Origin: Syntrophomonadaceae bacterium
GTDB taxonomy: Bacteria; Bacillota_D; Dethiobacteria; DTU022
Assembly: GCA_003551865.1 (NCBI GenBank)
Contig: PUNU01000117.1
Coordinates: 1 to 6,267, forward strand
Reading direction: 5' to 3'
DNA length: 6,267 nucleotides
Made by a program: the position numbers and the translations under genes
Shown here: piece after piece, positions 1 through 6,116 of the stretch
Numbering within the stretch: the first letter of the stretch is position 1
Layout: the number at the start of each line of letters is the position of its first letter
The notes under the pieces: generated by a model
What the model was told of the DNA's origin: nothing
The model's input: the letters and a program-made list of their open reading frames with translations, nothing else
Database searches by the model: none

Positions 1-367
1 TGCATAGCCCGGGTTTGCACATTAGGGCCCCGCCGTCCCCGTTGCGCACTACTTTGGGTGTGGGGCAACCCAGGTTTAAATCTATGAAATCGGCCCCGAG
101 TGATTCCAGCCTGGCGGCGGCCGCGGCCAGGACCGGCGGCTCCGATCCAAAAAGCTGAAAACCGAGCGGCCTTTCCCGCTCGGTATAGTAGAGCAGGTCG
201 CGGCTGCGCCTGCCGTTTTGCATCAGTCCTTTGGCGCTGATCATTTCCGAGTAAACCAGGCGGCAGCCCTGCTCTTTGGCCAGCAGCCTGAAGGGGTGGT
301 TGGTGATGCCGGCCATCGGGGCAAGGGCCAGGCCGGGCTCTATTTTTAGCGGTCCGAACTTTAGCAT
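1..367 (-). CDS. dus: tRNA-dihydrouridine synthase, DusB/NifR3-like (5' part only, cut by window edge)
   Basis: Flavoenzyme that reduces specific uridines in tRNA to dihydrouridine, using FMN and NADPH in the cytoplasm. Only the first 122 codons lie in the window; the gene runs off the left edge. Translation from the ATG at 367 shows the N-terminal half of the TIM barrel in the right order: APMAGITNHPFR (residues 16-27, FMN-binding start of the barrel), SEMISAKGL (40-48), QLFGSEP (71-77) and DLNLGCP (96-102). In the family, the Cys of the GCP motif (here C101) is the presumed catalytic residue. After it comes VVRNGDGGALM, where most relatives have S, A or C in place of the second G of the GG pair; this is a mild deviation. 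A GAGGAG ribosome site (384-379) lies 11 nt before the ATG, and no in-frame start exists just upstream. The 308-bp spacer with hairpins suggests separate transcription from the transporter operon. The family is certain; the DusB subfamily is likely. Confidence 0.93.
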   Translation of the reverse strand, partial: MLKFGPLKIEPGLALAPMAGITNHPFRLLAKEQGCRLVYSEMISAKGLMQNGRRSRDLLYYTERERPLGFQLFGSEPPVLAAAAARLESLGADFIDLNLGCPTPKVVRNGDGGALMCKPGLC

Positions 368-417
368 AAAAAACCTGTCTCCTCGGAGCTGGAGCAAAAC
401 CTGTTTTTTCAACATTC

Positions 418-537
418 TTAAGCTCCAAAAACGGAAAAAGAAGTCGGCAAAAAGAAATGCCGGAAACCTTTAATCTGGACCGGCAGGTCTTTTTCCACAA
501 CTGTAACTACTTCCCCCTGGCGGTAAACATTAAACAA
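418..537 (-). other. Short open frame of uncertain status (possible gene remnant)
   Basis: The minus-strand frame is closed by an in-frame TAA just upstream (545-541 region) and by a TAA at 420-418. It reads 39 codons from a TTG at 537 or 26 codons from a GTG at 498. The peptide contains VYRQGEVVTVVEKDLPVQIK and then FRHFFLP, with a composition more protein-like than random spacer. There is no ATG. The nearest purine-rich site (AGGGGGAAG) sits about 11 nt before the GTG. I do not recognise the family. It may be the tail of a decayed gene, a very small peptide, or chance. The frame is seen directly; coding is not established. Confidence 0.15.
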
Positions 538-558
538 TTGGGCTTAAGCCGGCGAAAC

Positions 559-572
559 GGCGGGAGGCCGCC
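559..572 (-). terminator. GC-rich hairpin with short GTTT tail (weak terminator candidate)
   Basis: On the minus strand GGCGG and CCGCC form a 5-bp stem around the loop CCTC, followed by GTTT. It lies about 30 nt beyond the hairpin at 601-618 in the direction of transcription, so the two could act in tandem to end the dpp-peptidase transcript. The U-tract is poor, so this is only a candidate. Confidence 0.25.
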
Positions 573-600
573 TGTCTTAAACCGGGACAAGCACCGGCGA

Positions 601-618
601 AAACCCCTGAGCAGGGGG
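601..618 (-). terminator. Probable weak rho-independent terminator of the dpp-M20 operon
   Basis: In the minus-strand transcript CCCCU pairs with AGGGG across the 4-nt loop GCUC, followed directly by UUUU (plus-strand AAAA, 601-604). It lies 58 nt after the peptidase stop codon, where an operon end is expected. The stem is short and the U-run is only four long, so read-through into dus is possible. Confidence 0.42.
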
Positions 619-675
619 TAATATCTTGAAACGATTTTGCCAGAAAATATAATTAACTAACGTGTCCCTTAATTA

Positions 676-1974
676 TCAGGTTAAGTAGCGGCGGGCCAGT
701 TCCTTGAGAAAAGCGGTCTTCAGGCGCAGACTGGTCACGTCGGTGCGCTCGTTTCTGCCGTGGACAGTGGTCGAGGCACCGCGGTCGTAGTTTTTATCCA
801 TGTGGCCGATTCCGTAGGCAGGAATCCCGGCACTGCGCAGGTACTTCGAATCGGTGGACCCGGCGGAAATACTCGGCAGGCAGAGGGTCCCGGGGGAGGC
901 CAGCTCCAGGGTAACATCCTCCATCAACCGGTAATATTCCTCTTCCGAGCTGGAAAAGGTGGGCTCCCGGTAGACGGTGAACTCAATTTCCAGCTCTTTG
1001 CTGATCACCAGGCGCAGTTCTTTCTCCACATATTCGCGGTCCTGCCCGGGCAAAATGCGGATATCAATATCGGCTTCGCTGTAATCGGGAACAATATTGG
1101 TTTTATTGCCGCCGCGAATTATATTCGGCGATACGGTCATCCTGGTCATCGCCCGCAAAGATTCGATAAATGCTTTATCCAGGGGCAGGTTCTCAAGCAG
1201 TTCATCGACACCGCCGGGATTTAAGTCCTTGATCTCAAGCCCGCAGAGCTCGGCTAAGTTTTTTAAGAGGGTTTCCACTTCGGGAATCAAGTTCACTTCC
1301 GGCCGGTAATTATTCAGCCGGGCCACCGCCCGGGCCATTTTTACCACGGCATTGTCGGCCAGGGCCGGTATTGAACCATGGCCGGCGGTGCCGCGGGCCT
1401 TCAGCGTGCACCAGGAAGTACCTTTTTCGCCGACCTGGATAAAGTAGACCATCCTGCCGTTGATAAATACGGGATGGTCGGCTCCCTCGTTGATGGCAAA
1501 ATCGGCTATAATCTTGTCAAGATGATGTTCCGTCAGATGCCCCACTCCAAGGGCGCCGCCTTTTTCTTCATCCGCCGCGGCGCAAATAATCAGCTCGCCC
1601 TTAAGCGGCGCTTTTTCGTTGATCAGCTCCAGGGCGGCCGAAACCTGGGCAGCCATCAGGTCCTTGCAGTCGAGGGCCCCCCGGCCGAAGATGACGCCGT
1701 CTTTAATCTCCCCGGAAAAAGGTTCAAAATCCCAGCCCTCTCCGACCGGGACCACGTCGGAATGCGAGAGGTAGAGCAGTTTTTTCGGACCGCCGCTGCC
1801 GATACGGACAATGAAACTGCCTCTTCCTTCTGCGGGCTCGATTATCTCCCCGGAAATACCGGCCTCTTCAAACAACTTTTTCAGGTACAAGGCCACTTCT
1901 GTTTCATTGCCCGGCGGGTTGGAGCTGTCAATGCGGATCAGGTCGCTTAAAATCTTTTCGGGTGAGTTAAGCAT
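676..1974 (-). CDS. M20-family zinc metallopeptidase / N-acyl amino acid amidohydrolase
   Basis: Predicted cytoplasmic two-metal amidohydrolase of the ArgE/DapE/ACY1/CPG2 superfamily (COG0624), 432 aa, a normal full length. Visible active-site elements are LSHSDVVP (H71 metal ligand, D73), GRGALDCK (D102 bridging ligand), DEE (E136 general base, E137 ligand), NEG (E163 ligand), TAGHGS in the dimerisation lid domain (H199, roughly residues 180-300), and the C-terminal VHGRNE (H405 ligand). All key residues are present, so it should be active. No signal peptide is seen. The ATG at 1974 has an ideal AGGAGG site (1988-1983) 8 nt upstream. It is the last gene of the peptide-importer operon, 111 bp after dppF, which suggests it cleaves an imported peptide or acylated amino acid. 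The motif pattern (NEG, HGRNE) looks closer to carboxypeptidase/acylase members than to biosynthetic ArgE or DapE. The exact substrate cannot be read from the sequence. Confidence 0.92.
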   Translation of the reverse strand: MLNSPEKILSDLIRIDSSNPPGNETEVALYLKKLFEEAGISGEIIEPAEGRGSFIVRIGSGGPKKLLYLSHSDVVPVGEGWDFEPFSGEIKDGVIFGRGALDCKDLMAAQVSAALELINEKAPLKGELIICAAADEEKGGALGVGHLTEHHLDKIIADFAINEGADHPVFINGRMVYFIQVGEKGTSWCTLKARGTAGHGSIPALADNAVVKMARAVARLNNYRPEVNLIPEVETLLKNLAELCGLEIKDLNPGGVDELLENLPLDKAFIESLRAMTRMTVSPNIIRGGNKTNIVPDYSEADIDIRILPGQDREYVEKELRLVISKELEIEFTVYREPTFSSSEEEYYRLMEDVTLELASPGTLCLPSISAGSTDSKYLRSAGIPAYGIGHMDKNYDRGASTTVHGRNERTDVTSLRLKTAFLKELARRYLT

Positions 1975-2085
1975 GCAGGTTTCCTCCTTTAGAAGCTCGG
2001 CTTTACTGATCAGTGCCCGGTTATTTAACTTACGGCATTTTTACCCTGGAAATGGGCCTTAAATTGCAAGGCGGAAAATCCAAGA

Positions 2086-3069
2086 TCAGCCCGCAGCTTT
2101 GACCAGGTGGCAGGAAGCATAATGGTCGGGGCCGACTTTTTTCAGTTTGGGTTCCTGCTCGGTACAGATATTAACGGCGTAAGGGCAGCGGGTGTGGAAA
2201 GTGCAGCCGGGCGGGGGGGTTGCAGGGCTGGGAACATCGCCCTTTAAGATAATCCGTTCTTTTTTCACTCCCGGCTTGATAGTTGGCACCGCAGATAGAA
2301 GCGCCTGGGAATAAGGATGCAGCGGCGAGCTGTAGAGCTCTTTTTTAGGAGCATCTTCGATTATGCGCCCCAGGTACATAACCCCGACCCGATCGGCAAT
2401 GTGCTTGACCACACTTAAGTCATGGGAAATAAACAGAAATGTTAGACCGTACTTTTCCTGTAATTTCTCAAGCAGGTTTATGATCTGGGATTGGATGGAT
2501 ACATCAAGTGCAGAAACCGGTTCATCGGCAACAATAAATTCGGGCTCCATTACCAGGGCCCGGGCAATGCCGACCCGCTGACGCTGGCCGCCGGAGAATT
2601 CGTGCGGGTAGCGCCGGAAATGGTGTTCATCCAAACCGCAGTCCCTGAGTACAGAGATAACCTGCTCTTTTCTTTCCTTCCCCGTGGCAATACCGTGCAC
2701 TTCCAAAGCTTCGCCGATGGCTTCGCCCACACTCATCCGGGGATTAAGCGAGCTGTAGGGATCCTGAAATATAATTTGCATCTCCCTGCGCATTTTTCGC
2801 AGTGCATCCTTATCCATAGAGGAAAGGTCTTTATCTTTAAAGAATACTTTGCCGCCGGTGGGCTCAAGCATCCTTAAAATAGTCATGCCGGCAGTGGATT
2901 TGCCGCACCCGGATTCTCCCACCAGCCCATAAGCTTCTCCCGACCTGATCTTGAAATCAATTCCGTCAACCGCTTTCACATGCCCGGTTACCCTGGAAAA
3001 CACTCCGACCTTGATCGGAAAGTACTTTTTCAAGCCTTCTACCGTAAGTATTTGCTGAGGAGCACCCAT
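2086..3069 (-). CDS. dppF: Peptide ABC transporter ATP-binding protein, DppF/OppF-type
   Basis: One of the two ATPases that power the importer on the cytoplasmic face of the membrane; 327 aa, typical for the family. Seen in order: Walker A GESGCGKS (51-58), Q-loop FQDP (Q102) followed by the YSSLNPRM stretch typical of DppF/OppF, ABC signature SGGQRQR (159-165), Walker B FIVADEP (178-184), D-loop SALD (186-189), and the switch His H216. The C-terminal oligopeptide-transporter domain (about 240-320) has PLHPYSQALL, PPPGCTFHTRCP and four cysteines (C289, C295, C302, C320) that match a proposed Fe-S site. The ATG at 3069 directly follows the dppD stop codon (TAAATG). Its ribosome site GAGGGGTGA (3083-3075) lies inside the end of dppD, so translation is coupled. 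Opp and Dpp assignments cannot be separated by sequence alone. Confidence 0.95.
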   Translation of the reverse strand: MGAPQQILTVEGLKKYFPIKVGVFSRVTGHVKAVDGIDFKIRSGEAYGLVGESGCGKSTAGMTILRMLEPTGGKVFFKDKDLSSMDKDALRKMRREMQIIFQDPYSSLNPRMSVGEAIGEALEVHGIATGKERKEQVISVLRDCGLDEHHFRRYPHEFSGGQRQRVGIARALVMEPEFIVADEPVSALDVSIQSQIINLLEKLQEKYGLTFLFISHDLSVVKHIADRVGVMYLGRIIEDAPKKELYSSPLHPYSQALLSAVPTIKPGVKKERIILKGDVPSPATPPPGCTFHTRCPYAVNICTEQEPKLKKVGPDHYASCHLVKAAG

Positions 3070-4059
3070 TTACTTCACCCCTCTGGCTTCCTGTTTTTGG
3101 TACAGCCAGCACCTGACCTGGTGGCCGGGGTTCGTTTCAAGCAGATCGGGCATTTCCTCGCGGCAAACAGGCATCACTTCTTTGCAGCGCGGATGAAAAG
3201 CGCACCCTTCAGGCATTTCCATGGGGTTGGGAACATTGCCCGGGATAAAATCCAAAACTGTTTTTTCCTCTTCCAGCTTGGGCTTGGAATTAATCAGGCC
3301 GGCCGTATAAGGGTGCAGGGGCCTGTTAAACAGCGTCTCCACATCGCTGCTCTCAACAATTTTGCCGGTATACATAACCACTACATACTGGGCCATCTCG
3401 GCTATTACTCCCAGGTCATGGGTGATAAAAATAATCGCCGTGTTAATTTTTTCTTTTAAATCCCGCATCAATTCCAGTATCTGGGCCTGGATGGTCACGT
3501 CCAGGGCGGTGGTCGGTTCATCGGCAATCAGCAATTTAGGGTTGCAGGAAAGCGCCATGGCAATCATGGCCCGCTGGCGCATTCCCCCGCTCAGCTGATG
3601 GGGATAGTTGTCGAGGATTTCTTTGGGCCTCGGGATGCCAACCAGGTCCAGCATCCTGCCCGCCTCTTCCCAGGCTGCCGCACTTTCCAAGCCCTGGTGA
3701 AGACGGATTGCCTCACTGACCTGGTCGCCGATCTTGTAAACCGGGTTCAAGGAAGTCATCGGCTCTTGAAAGATCATGGCAATTTCATTGCCTCTTATCG
3801 TGCGCATCTCCCTCTCGCTAAGGGCCAGTAAATTGCGATTGTTTAAATATATTTTTCCACCCTCGATTTTTCCGGGAGGATAATAAATCAACCTCATGAT
3901 ACTTAAGGAGGCCACGCTTTTACCGCAGCCCGATTCTCCGACTATGCCAACAACCTCACCGGGTTTCACACTAAAAGAAACTCCGTCCACGGCACGAATA
4001 ACAGCTTCGTCGGTATAAAATGTAGTCCTTAAATCTTCCACCCGCAGCAGCTCGTCCAT
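3070..4059 (-). CDS. dppD: Peptide ABC transporter ATP-binding protein, DppD/OppD-type
   Basis: Partner ATPase of DppF; 329 aa, full length. Seen in order: Walker A GESGCGKS (41-48), Q-loop IFQEPMTSLNP (Q98), ABC signature LSGGMRQR (156-163), Walker B LLIADEP (176-182), D-loop TALD (184-187), and switch His H214. The M in SGGMRQR and the MTSLNP stretch are typical of the D subunit, where the F subunit has SGGQRQR and YSSLNP. The C-terminal domain includes RPLHPYTAGLI, PEGCAFHPRC and four cysteines (C286, C292, C299, C317) with the same spacing as in DppF. The ATG at 4059 has GGAAGG about 10 nt upstream. It is separated from dppC by a 111-bp AT-rich gap, unlike the tight dppB-dppC and dppD-dppF junctions. 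The ligand is probably a di- or oligopeptide; nickel or another ligand of the same transporter family is not excluded. Confidence 0.95.
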   Translation of the reverse strand: MDELLRVEDLRTTFYTDEAVIRAVDGVSFSVKPGEVVGIVGESGCGKSVASLSIMRLIYYPPGKIEGGKIYLNNRNLLALSEREMRTIRGNEIAMIFQEPMTSLNPVYKIGDQVSEAIRLHQGLESAAAWEEAGRMLDLVGIPRPKEILDNYPHQLSGGMRQRAMIAMALSCNPKLLIADEPTTALDVTIQAQILELMRDLKEKINTAIIFITHDLGVIAEMAQYVVVMYTGKIVESSDVETLFNRPLHPYTAGLINSKPKLEEEKTVLDFIPGNVPNPMEMPEGCAFHPRCKEVMPVCREEMPDLLETNPGHQVRCWLYQKQEARGVK

Positions 4060-4178
4060 TTATTTATTACCTTCCTTCTATTACCTTTATTGCTTTTCTT
4101 TAGCCTGTGCTCTTCAATAAATTGAACCAGGCCGGATATTAGTGCGGCAAAAATATAATTTATAATGCTCTTATCCAT
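4029..4178 (-). CDS. Possible small membrane protein spanning the dppC-dppD gap (unproven)
   Basis: A 49-codon frame starts at ATG 4178-4176, overlapping the end of dppC by 8 nt. It crosses the whole AT-rich gap and ends inside the first 31 nt of dppD. The peptide begins MDKSIINYIFAALISGLVQF, a hydrophobic stretch of about 17 residues (5-21) long enough for one membrane helix, then EEHRLKKSNKGNRRK, a strongly basic tail consistent with a cytoplasmic C terminus. No good ribosome site is seen (only AGG one base before the ATG), so translation would depend on reinitiation after the dppC stop. A longer same-frame version from 4223 lies inside dppC and is less likely. The gap is about 32% GC, and AT-rich DNA readily gives hydrophobic and lysine-rich readings by chance, so confidence is low. 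No family is recognised. Confidence 0.22.
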   Translation of the reverse strand: MDKSIINYIFAALISGLVQFIEEHRLKKSNKGNRRKVINKWTSCCGWKI

Positions 4179-5073
4179 ACCTGCGTGAGCGGGGATCGAG
4201 AGCGTCGCGCAGGCCGTCGCCAAGCAGGTTAAAACCTAAAACCATTAAAAATATTGCCAGGCCGGGGAAAATGGTCAAGTGAGGCAACGTCCGCATATAA
4301 TCTCTTCCCCTGCTGAGCATGGCCCCCCACTCAGGATCCGGGGGCTGTGCTCCCAACCCTAAAAAGCCAAGCCCGGCAGCCCAGAGAATTGAAGTTGCAA
4401 TCCGAAACGTAGACATTACGATAATCGGGCCCAGGCAGTTGGGCAAAATATGGCGGACAATGATCCTGGCATCACCGATTCCAAGGGATTTGGCTGCCGC
4501 CACATATCCTTCTTCTTTAACAGAGAGGACTGAACCGCGCACCAGGCGGGTATATATCGGTATTGTGGAAATACCAACCGCAATCATAACCTGCTCCACC
4601 CCGGTACCTAAAATCGTCACCACCACTATAGCCAGAAGAATCCCGGGAAAAGCAATTAAAATATCGATGATCCGTTGGACAAATAAATCGAATTTCCCTC
4701 CGTAATAGCCGGATATGGTGCCGACCGGGAGCCCCACCGCCAGCCCTATAGCCACGGTAATAAAACCTATTACCAAAGAAATCCTGCCCCCGTACAGGAT
4801 GCGCGAAAACACATCCCTTCCCTGCCAGTCCGTACCCATTAAATTCTCACTGGAAGGAGACTGTAAAGCATTGATTAAATCAAGTTTGACTGGATCATGG
4901 GGGGTAAGGTAAGGGGCAAAAATGGAGCATAATAAAAATATTGCCAGTATAATTAGGCCAAGCATGGCCATGCGGTTGCGTCGCAAATGCCGCCAGACCT
5001 GGCGAAATTCCGTATCACTTTTCGGGGTTTGCAGCCGGCTTATTTGTTCTGCTCTCTTTTCCAGCGGAATCAC
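4171..5073 (-). CDS. dppC: Peptide ABC transporter permease, DppC/OppC-type
   Basis: Second channel subunit in the cytoplasmic membrane; 300 aa, typical length. The N-terminal OppC_N region (about 24-75) holds a basic stretch RRNRMAMLG, the first membrane helix (about 37-54) and the characteristic APYLTPHDP. MGTDWQGRDVFSRILYGGR (79-97) follows, a conserved stretch of this subfamily. The permease domain spans about 95-290 with further helices near 98-120, 132-155, 160-175, 214-240 and 264-285. The EAA coupling loop that docks on the ATPases is EEGYVAAAKSLGIGDARIIV continuing to RHILPN (187-212). The C-terminal LGDGLRDALDPR (284-295) is the family hallmark. The start is GTG at 5073, overlapping the dppB stop as GTGA, with AGGA (5083-5080) 6 nt upstream inside dppB. 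It pairs with DppB to form the pore. Confidence 0.95.
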   Translation of the reverse strand: MIPLEKRAEQISRLQTPKSDTEFRQVWRHLRRNRMAMLGLIILAIFLLCSIFAPYLTPHDPVKLDLINALQSPSSENLMGTDWQGRDVFSRILYGGRISLVIGFITVAIGLAVGLPVGTISGYYGGKFDLFVQRIIDILIAFPGILLAIVVVTILGTGVEQVMIAVGISTIPIYTRLVRGSVLSVKEEGYVAAAKSLGIGDARIIVRHILPNCLGPIIVMSTFRIATSILWAAGLGFLGLGAQPPDPEWGAMLSRGRDYMRTLPHLTIFPGLAIFLMVLGFNLLGDGLRDALDPRSRRYG

Positions 5074-6005
5074 TTCCCTTCCTGGGTGCCATAAGTAATC
5101 CGGGGATCGAGCAGGGCATAAATAATATCAACCATTAAGTTTATCATAACGAACAGCAAAGCTAAAAGCATGACAGCGCCCTGCACCACCGGGTAATCCC
5201 GGGTGAGGATTGAATCTACCAGGAGGCGGCCGATACCCGGCCAGGAAAATACCGTTTCGGTCAGCACGGCACCGCCAAGCAGAATACCGAACTGCAGGCC
5301 CATTACGGTAACAACCGGAATAAGGGCATTTTTCAGGGCATGCTTGTAGACGACCACTCGTTCGATCAGGCCTTTGGCCCGGGCGGTATTGATATAATCC
5401 TGGCCTAATACATCAAGCATACTGGACCGGGTAATCCGGGCAATCAGGGCGGTTGTAGCCAGCCCCAGGGTCATGGCCGGCAGGATTAAATGCCTCCAGC
5501 TCCCCATGCCGCTTGAAGGCAGCCAGCCTAAATGGACCGAAAAAAGCAGCTGCAACATCAAGCCCAACCAAAAAACCGGAATAGCAATACCCACCAGGGC
5601 AAGCAGCATGGTGAAATTATCAAAAAGCGAGTAGCGTCTGGTAGCCGAGATAATCCCGGCACTCATACCAAAAATCGTGGCGATACCCATCGCCGCAACA
5701 GTTAGAATTAAGGTGTTGGGAAAACGTGTAAACAACTCCACTGTCACCGGCCTGCGGGTATAAGCTGATCTGCCCAGGTCTCCCTGGAGAAGGTCACTCA
5801 TGTAAACATAATATTGCAAATAAAGGGGTTCATCTAAAAGATATTCCCTGCGGACACTTTCCACATATTCCTGGCTGGCATGGACCCCGGCAATTATCCG
5901 GGCGGGATCACCGGGAATAAAGCGGACAATGGAAAAAACAAGGATTGAAACCCCGATCAATACGGGGACAGCAAGTAAAAGTCTTCTGATTATGTAACCA
6001 TACAC
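5070..6005 (-). CDS. dppB: Peptide ABC transporter permease, DppB/OppB-type
   Basis: First channel subunit of the importer; 311 aa from the GTG at 6005. It starts MYGYIIRRLLLAVPVLIGVS, the usual DppB beginning with a basic turn and first helix (about 9-29), then FIPGDPA (29-35). The periplasmic segment has YLLDEPLYLQY (55-65) and GDLGRS (75-80). The EAA loop is DYINTARAKGL running to ALKNALIP (203-230), followed by LTETVFSWPGIGRLL (248-262) and the C-terminal LDPRITYG (299-306). Membrane helices lie near 9-29, 98-121, 132-157, 174-190, 229-249 and 274-299. An open frame extends upstream to a GTG at 6131, but that start lies before the promoter and its extra 42 residues do not look like the family, so the GTG at 6005 is chosen. 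A GGGGG site sits 10 nt upstream. It overlaps dppC by 4 bp. Confidence 0.94.
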   Translation of the reverse strand: MYGYIIRRLLLAVPVLIGVSILVFSIVRFIPGDPARIIAGVHASQEYVESVRREYLLDEPLYLQYYVYMSDLLQGDLGRSAYTRRPVTVELFTRFPNTLILTVAAMGIATIFGMSAGIISATRRYSLFDNFTMLLALVGIAIPVFWLGLMLQLLFSVHLGWLPSSGMGSWRHLILPAMTLGLATTALIARITRSSMLDVLGQDYINTARAKGLIERVVVYKHALKNALIPVVTVMGLQFGILLGGAVLTETVFSWPGIGRLLVDSILTRDYPVVQGAVMLLALLFVMINLMVDIIYALLDPRITYGTQEGK

Positions 6006-6082
6006 TTGAAGCCAACCCCCATCATACTCATCTAGTTGAACCGTTTCAGGGCTCGCAAGTGTGTATAAAAAAGCAGTACACA
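6006..6082 (-). promoter_or_regulatory. 5' leader of the dpp operon with two mutually exclusive inverted repeats
   Basis: Predicted untranslated leader of about 75 nt between the expected transcription start (near 6080-6082) and the dppB GTG. The first repeat, TGTGTA/TACACA (6082-6077 with 6065-6060, 11-nt loop), would form a hairpin at the very 5' end. The second, ACACTTG/CAAGTGT (6062-6056 with 6008-6002), would pair across the dppB GTG. The two share bases 6060-6062 and so cannot form together. The repeats are seen directly; any regulatory role is inference. No known riboswitch was recognised. Confidence 0.3.
6016..6020 (-). promoter_or_regulatory. Probable ribosome binding site of dppB
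   Basis: GGGGG on the minus strand can pair with the CCUCC of the 16S rRNA 3' end with one G-U wobble. It ends 10 nt before the GTG at 6005. It is weaker than the AGGAGG of the peptidase gene, but it supports 6005 as the dppB start. Confidence 0.5.
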
Positions 6083-6087
6083 GCTCT

Positions 6088-6116
6088 ATTATAGTTAAAA
6101 CCCTGCCGGGGATCAA
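6088..6116 (-). promoter_or_regulatory. Sigma-A type promoter of the dppBCDF-peptidase operon
   Basis: On the minus strand a -35 box TTGATC (6116-6111) is followed by exactly 17 bp and a perfect -10 box TATAAT (6093-6088). Transcription is expected to start near 6080-6082, giving a leader of about 75 nt before dppB. No extended -10 and no AT-rich UP element are seen. No other promoter of this quality appears in the window, so all five downstream genes probably depend on it. Confidence 0.8.

Larger units (their letters stand above)
368..675. other. Spacer between the M20 peptidase gene and dus
   Basis: No convincing gene is present. On the minus strand, reading towards dus, the spacer contains an AT-rich 8-bp inverted repeat at the peptidase stop (650-657 with 669-676), a terminator-like hairpin (601-618), a second GC-rich hairpin (559-572), a perfect 10-bp palindrome GGCTTAAGCC (541-550), a short open frame (418-537), and a 5-bp stem CGGCA/TGCCG (445-449 with 458-462). 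I saw no promoter for dus with good -35 and -10 boxes at normal spacing, so where dus transcription starts is unknown. Confidence 0.6.

Noticed and set aside
276..473. 65-codon plus-strand frame overlapping the dus start
   Set aside because: It runs antisense through the conserved N terminus of Dus, and its lysine-rich end comes from the spacer. I found no sign of translation.
650..676. 8-bp inverted repeat ATAATTAA/TTAATTAT at the peptidase stop as a terminator
   Set aside because: The stem is made only of A-T pairs and lacks a following T-run, so it would be too weak to stop transcription.
760..1950. Long plus-strand open frames opposite the M20 peptidase gene (up to 190 codons)
   Set aside because: They lie antisense to a gene with a complete set of M20 active-site motifs, have no recognisable domains, and are explained by the GC-rich codon pattern of the opposite strand.
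1975..2085. Possible terminator or separate promoter between dppF and the peptidase gene
   Set aside because: A GCCTT/AAGGC stem (2056-2072) has no T-run, and the best promoter-like pair (TTTCCA, 18 bp, TTAAAT) matches consensus at only 4 of 6 bases per box. The 10-bp palindrome ACTGATCAGT (2005-2014) has no known meaning here. Co-transcription is the simpler reading.
4113..4126. Inverted repeat TTCAATaaATTGAA in the dppC-dppD gap as an operator
   Set aside because: It lies in AT-rich DNA with no promoter nearby, where such symmetry is expected by chance.
2363..4912. Several plus-strand frames opposite dppF, dppD and dppC
   Set aside because: All are antisense to genes with full family motifs, contain no domain I recognise, and no supporting ribosome site or promoter was found.
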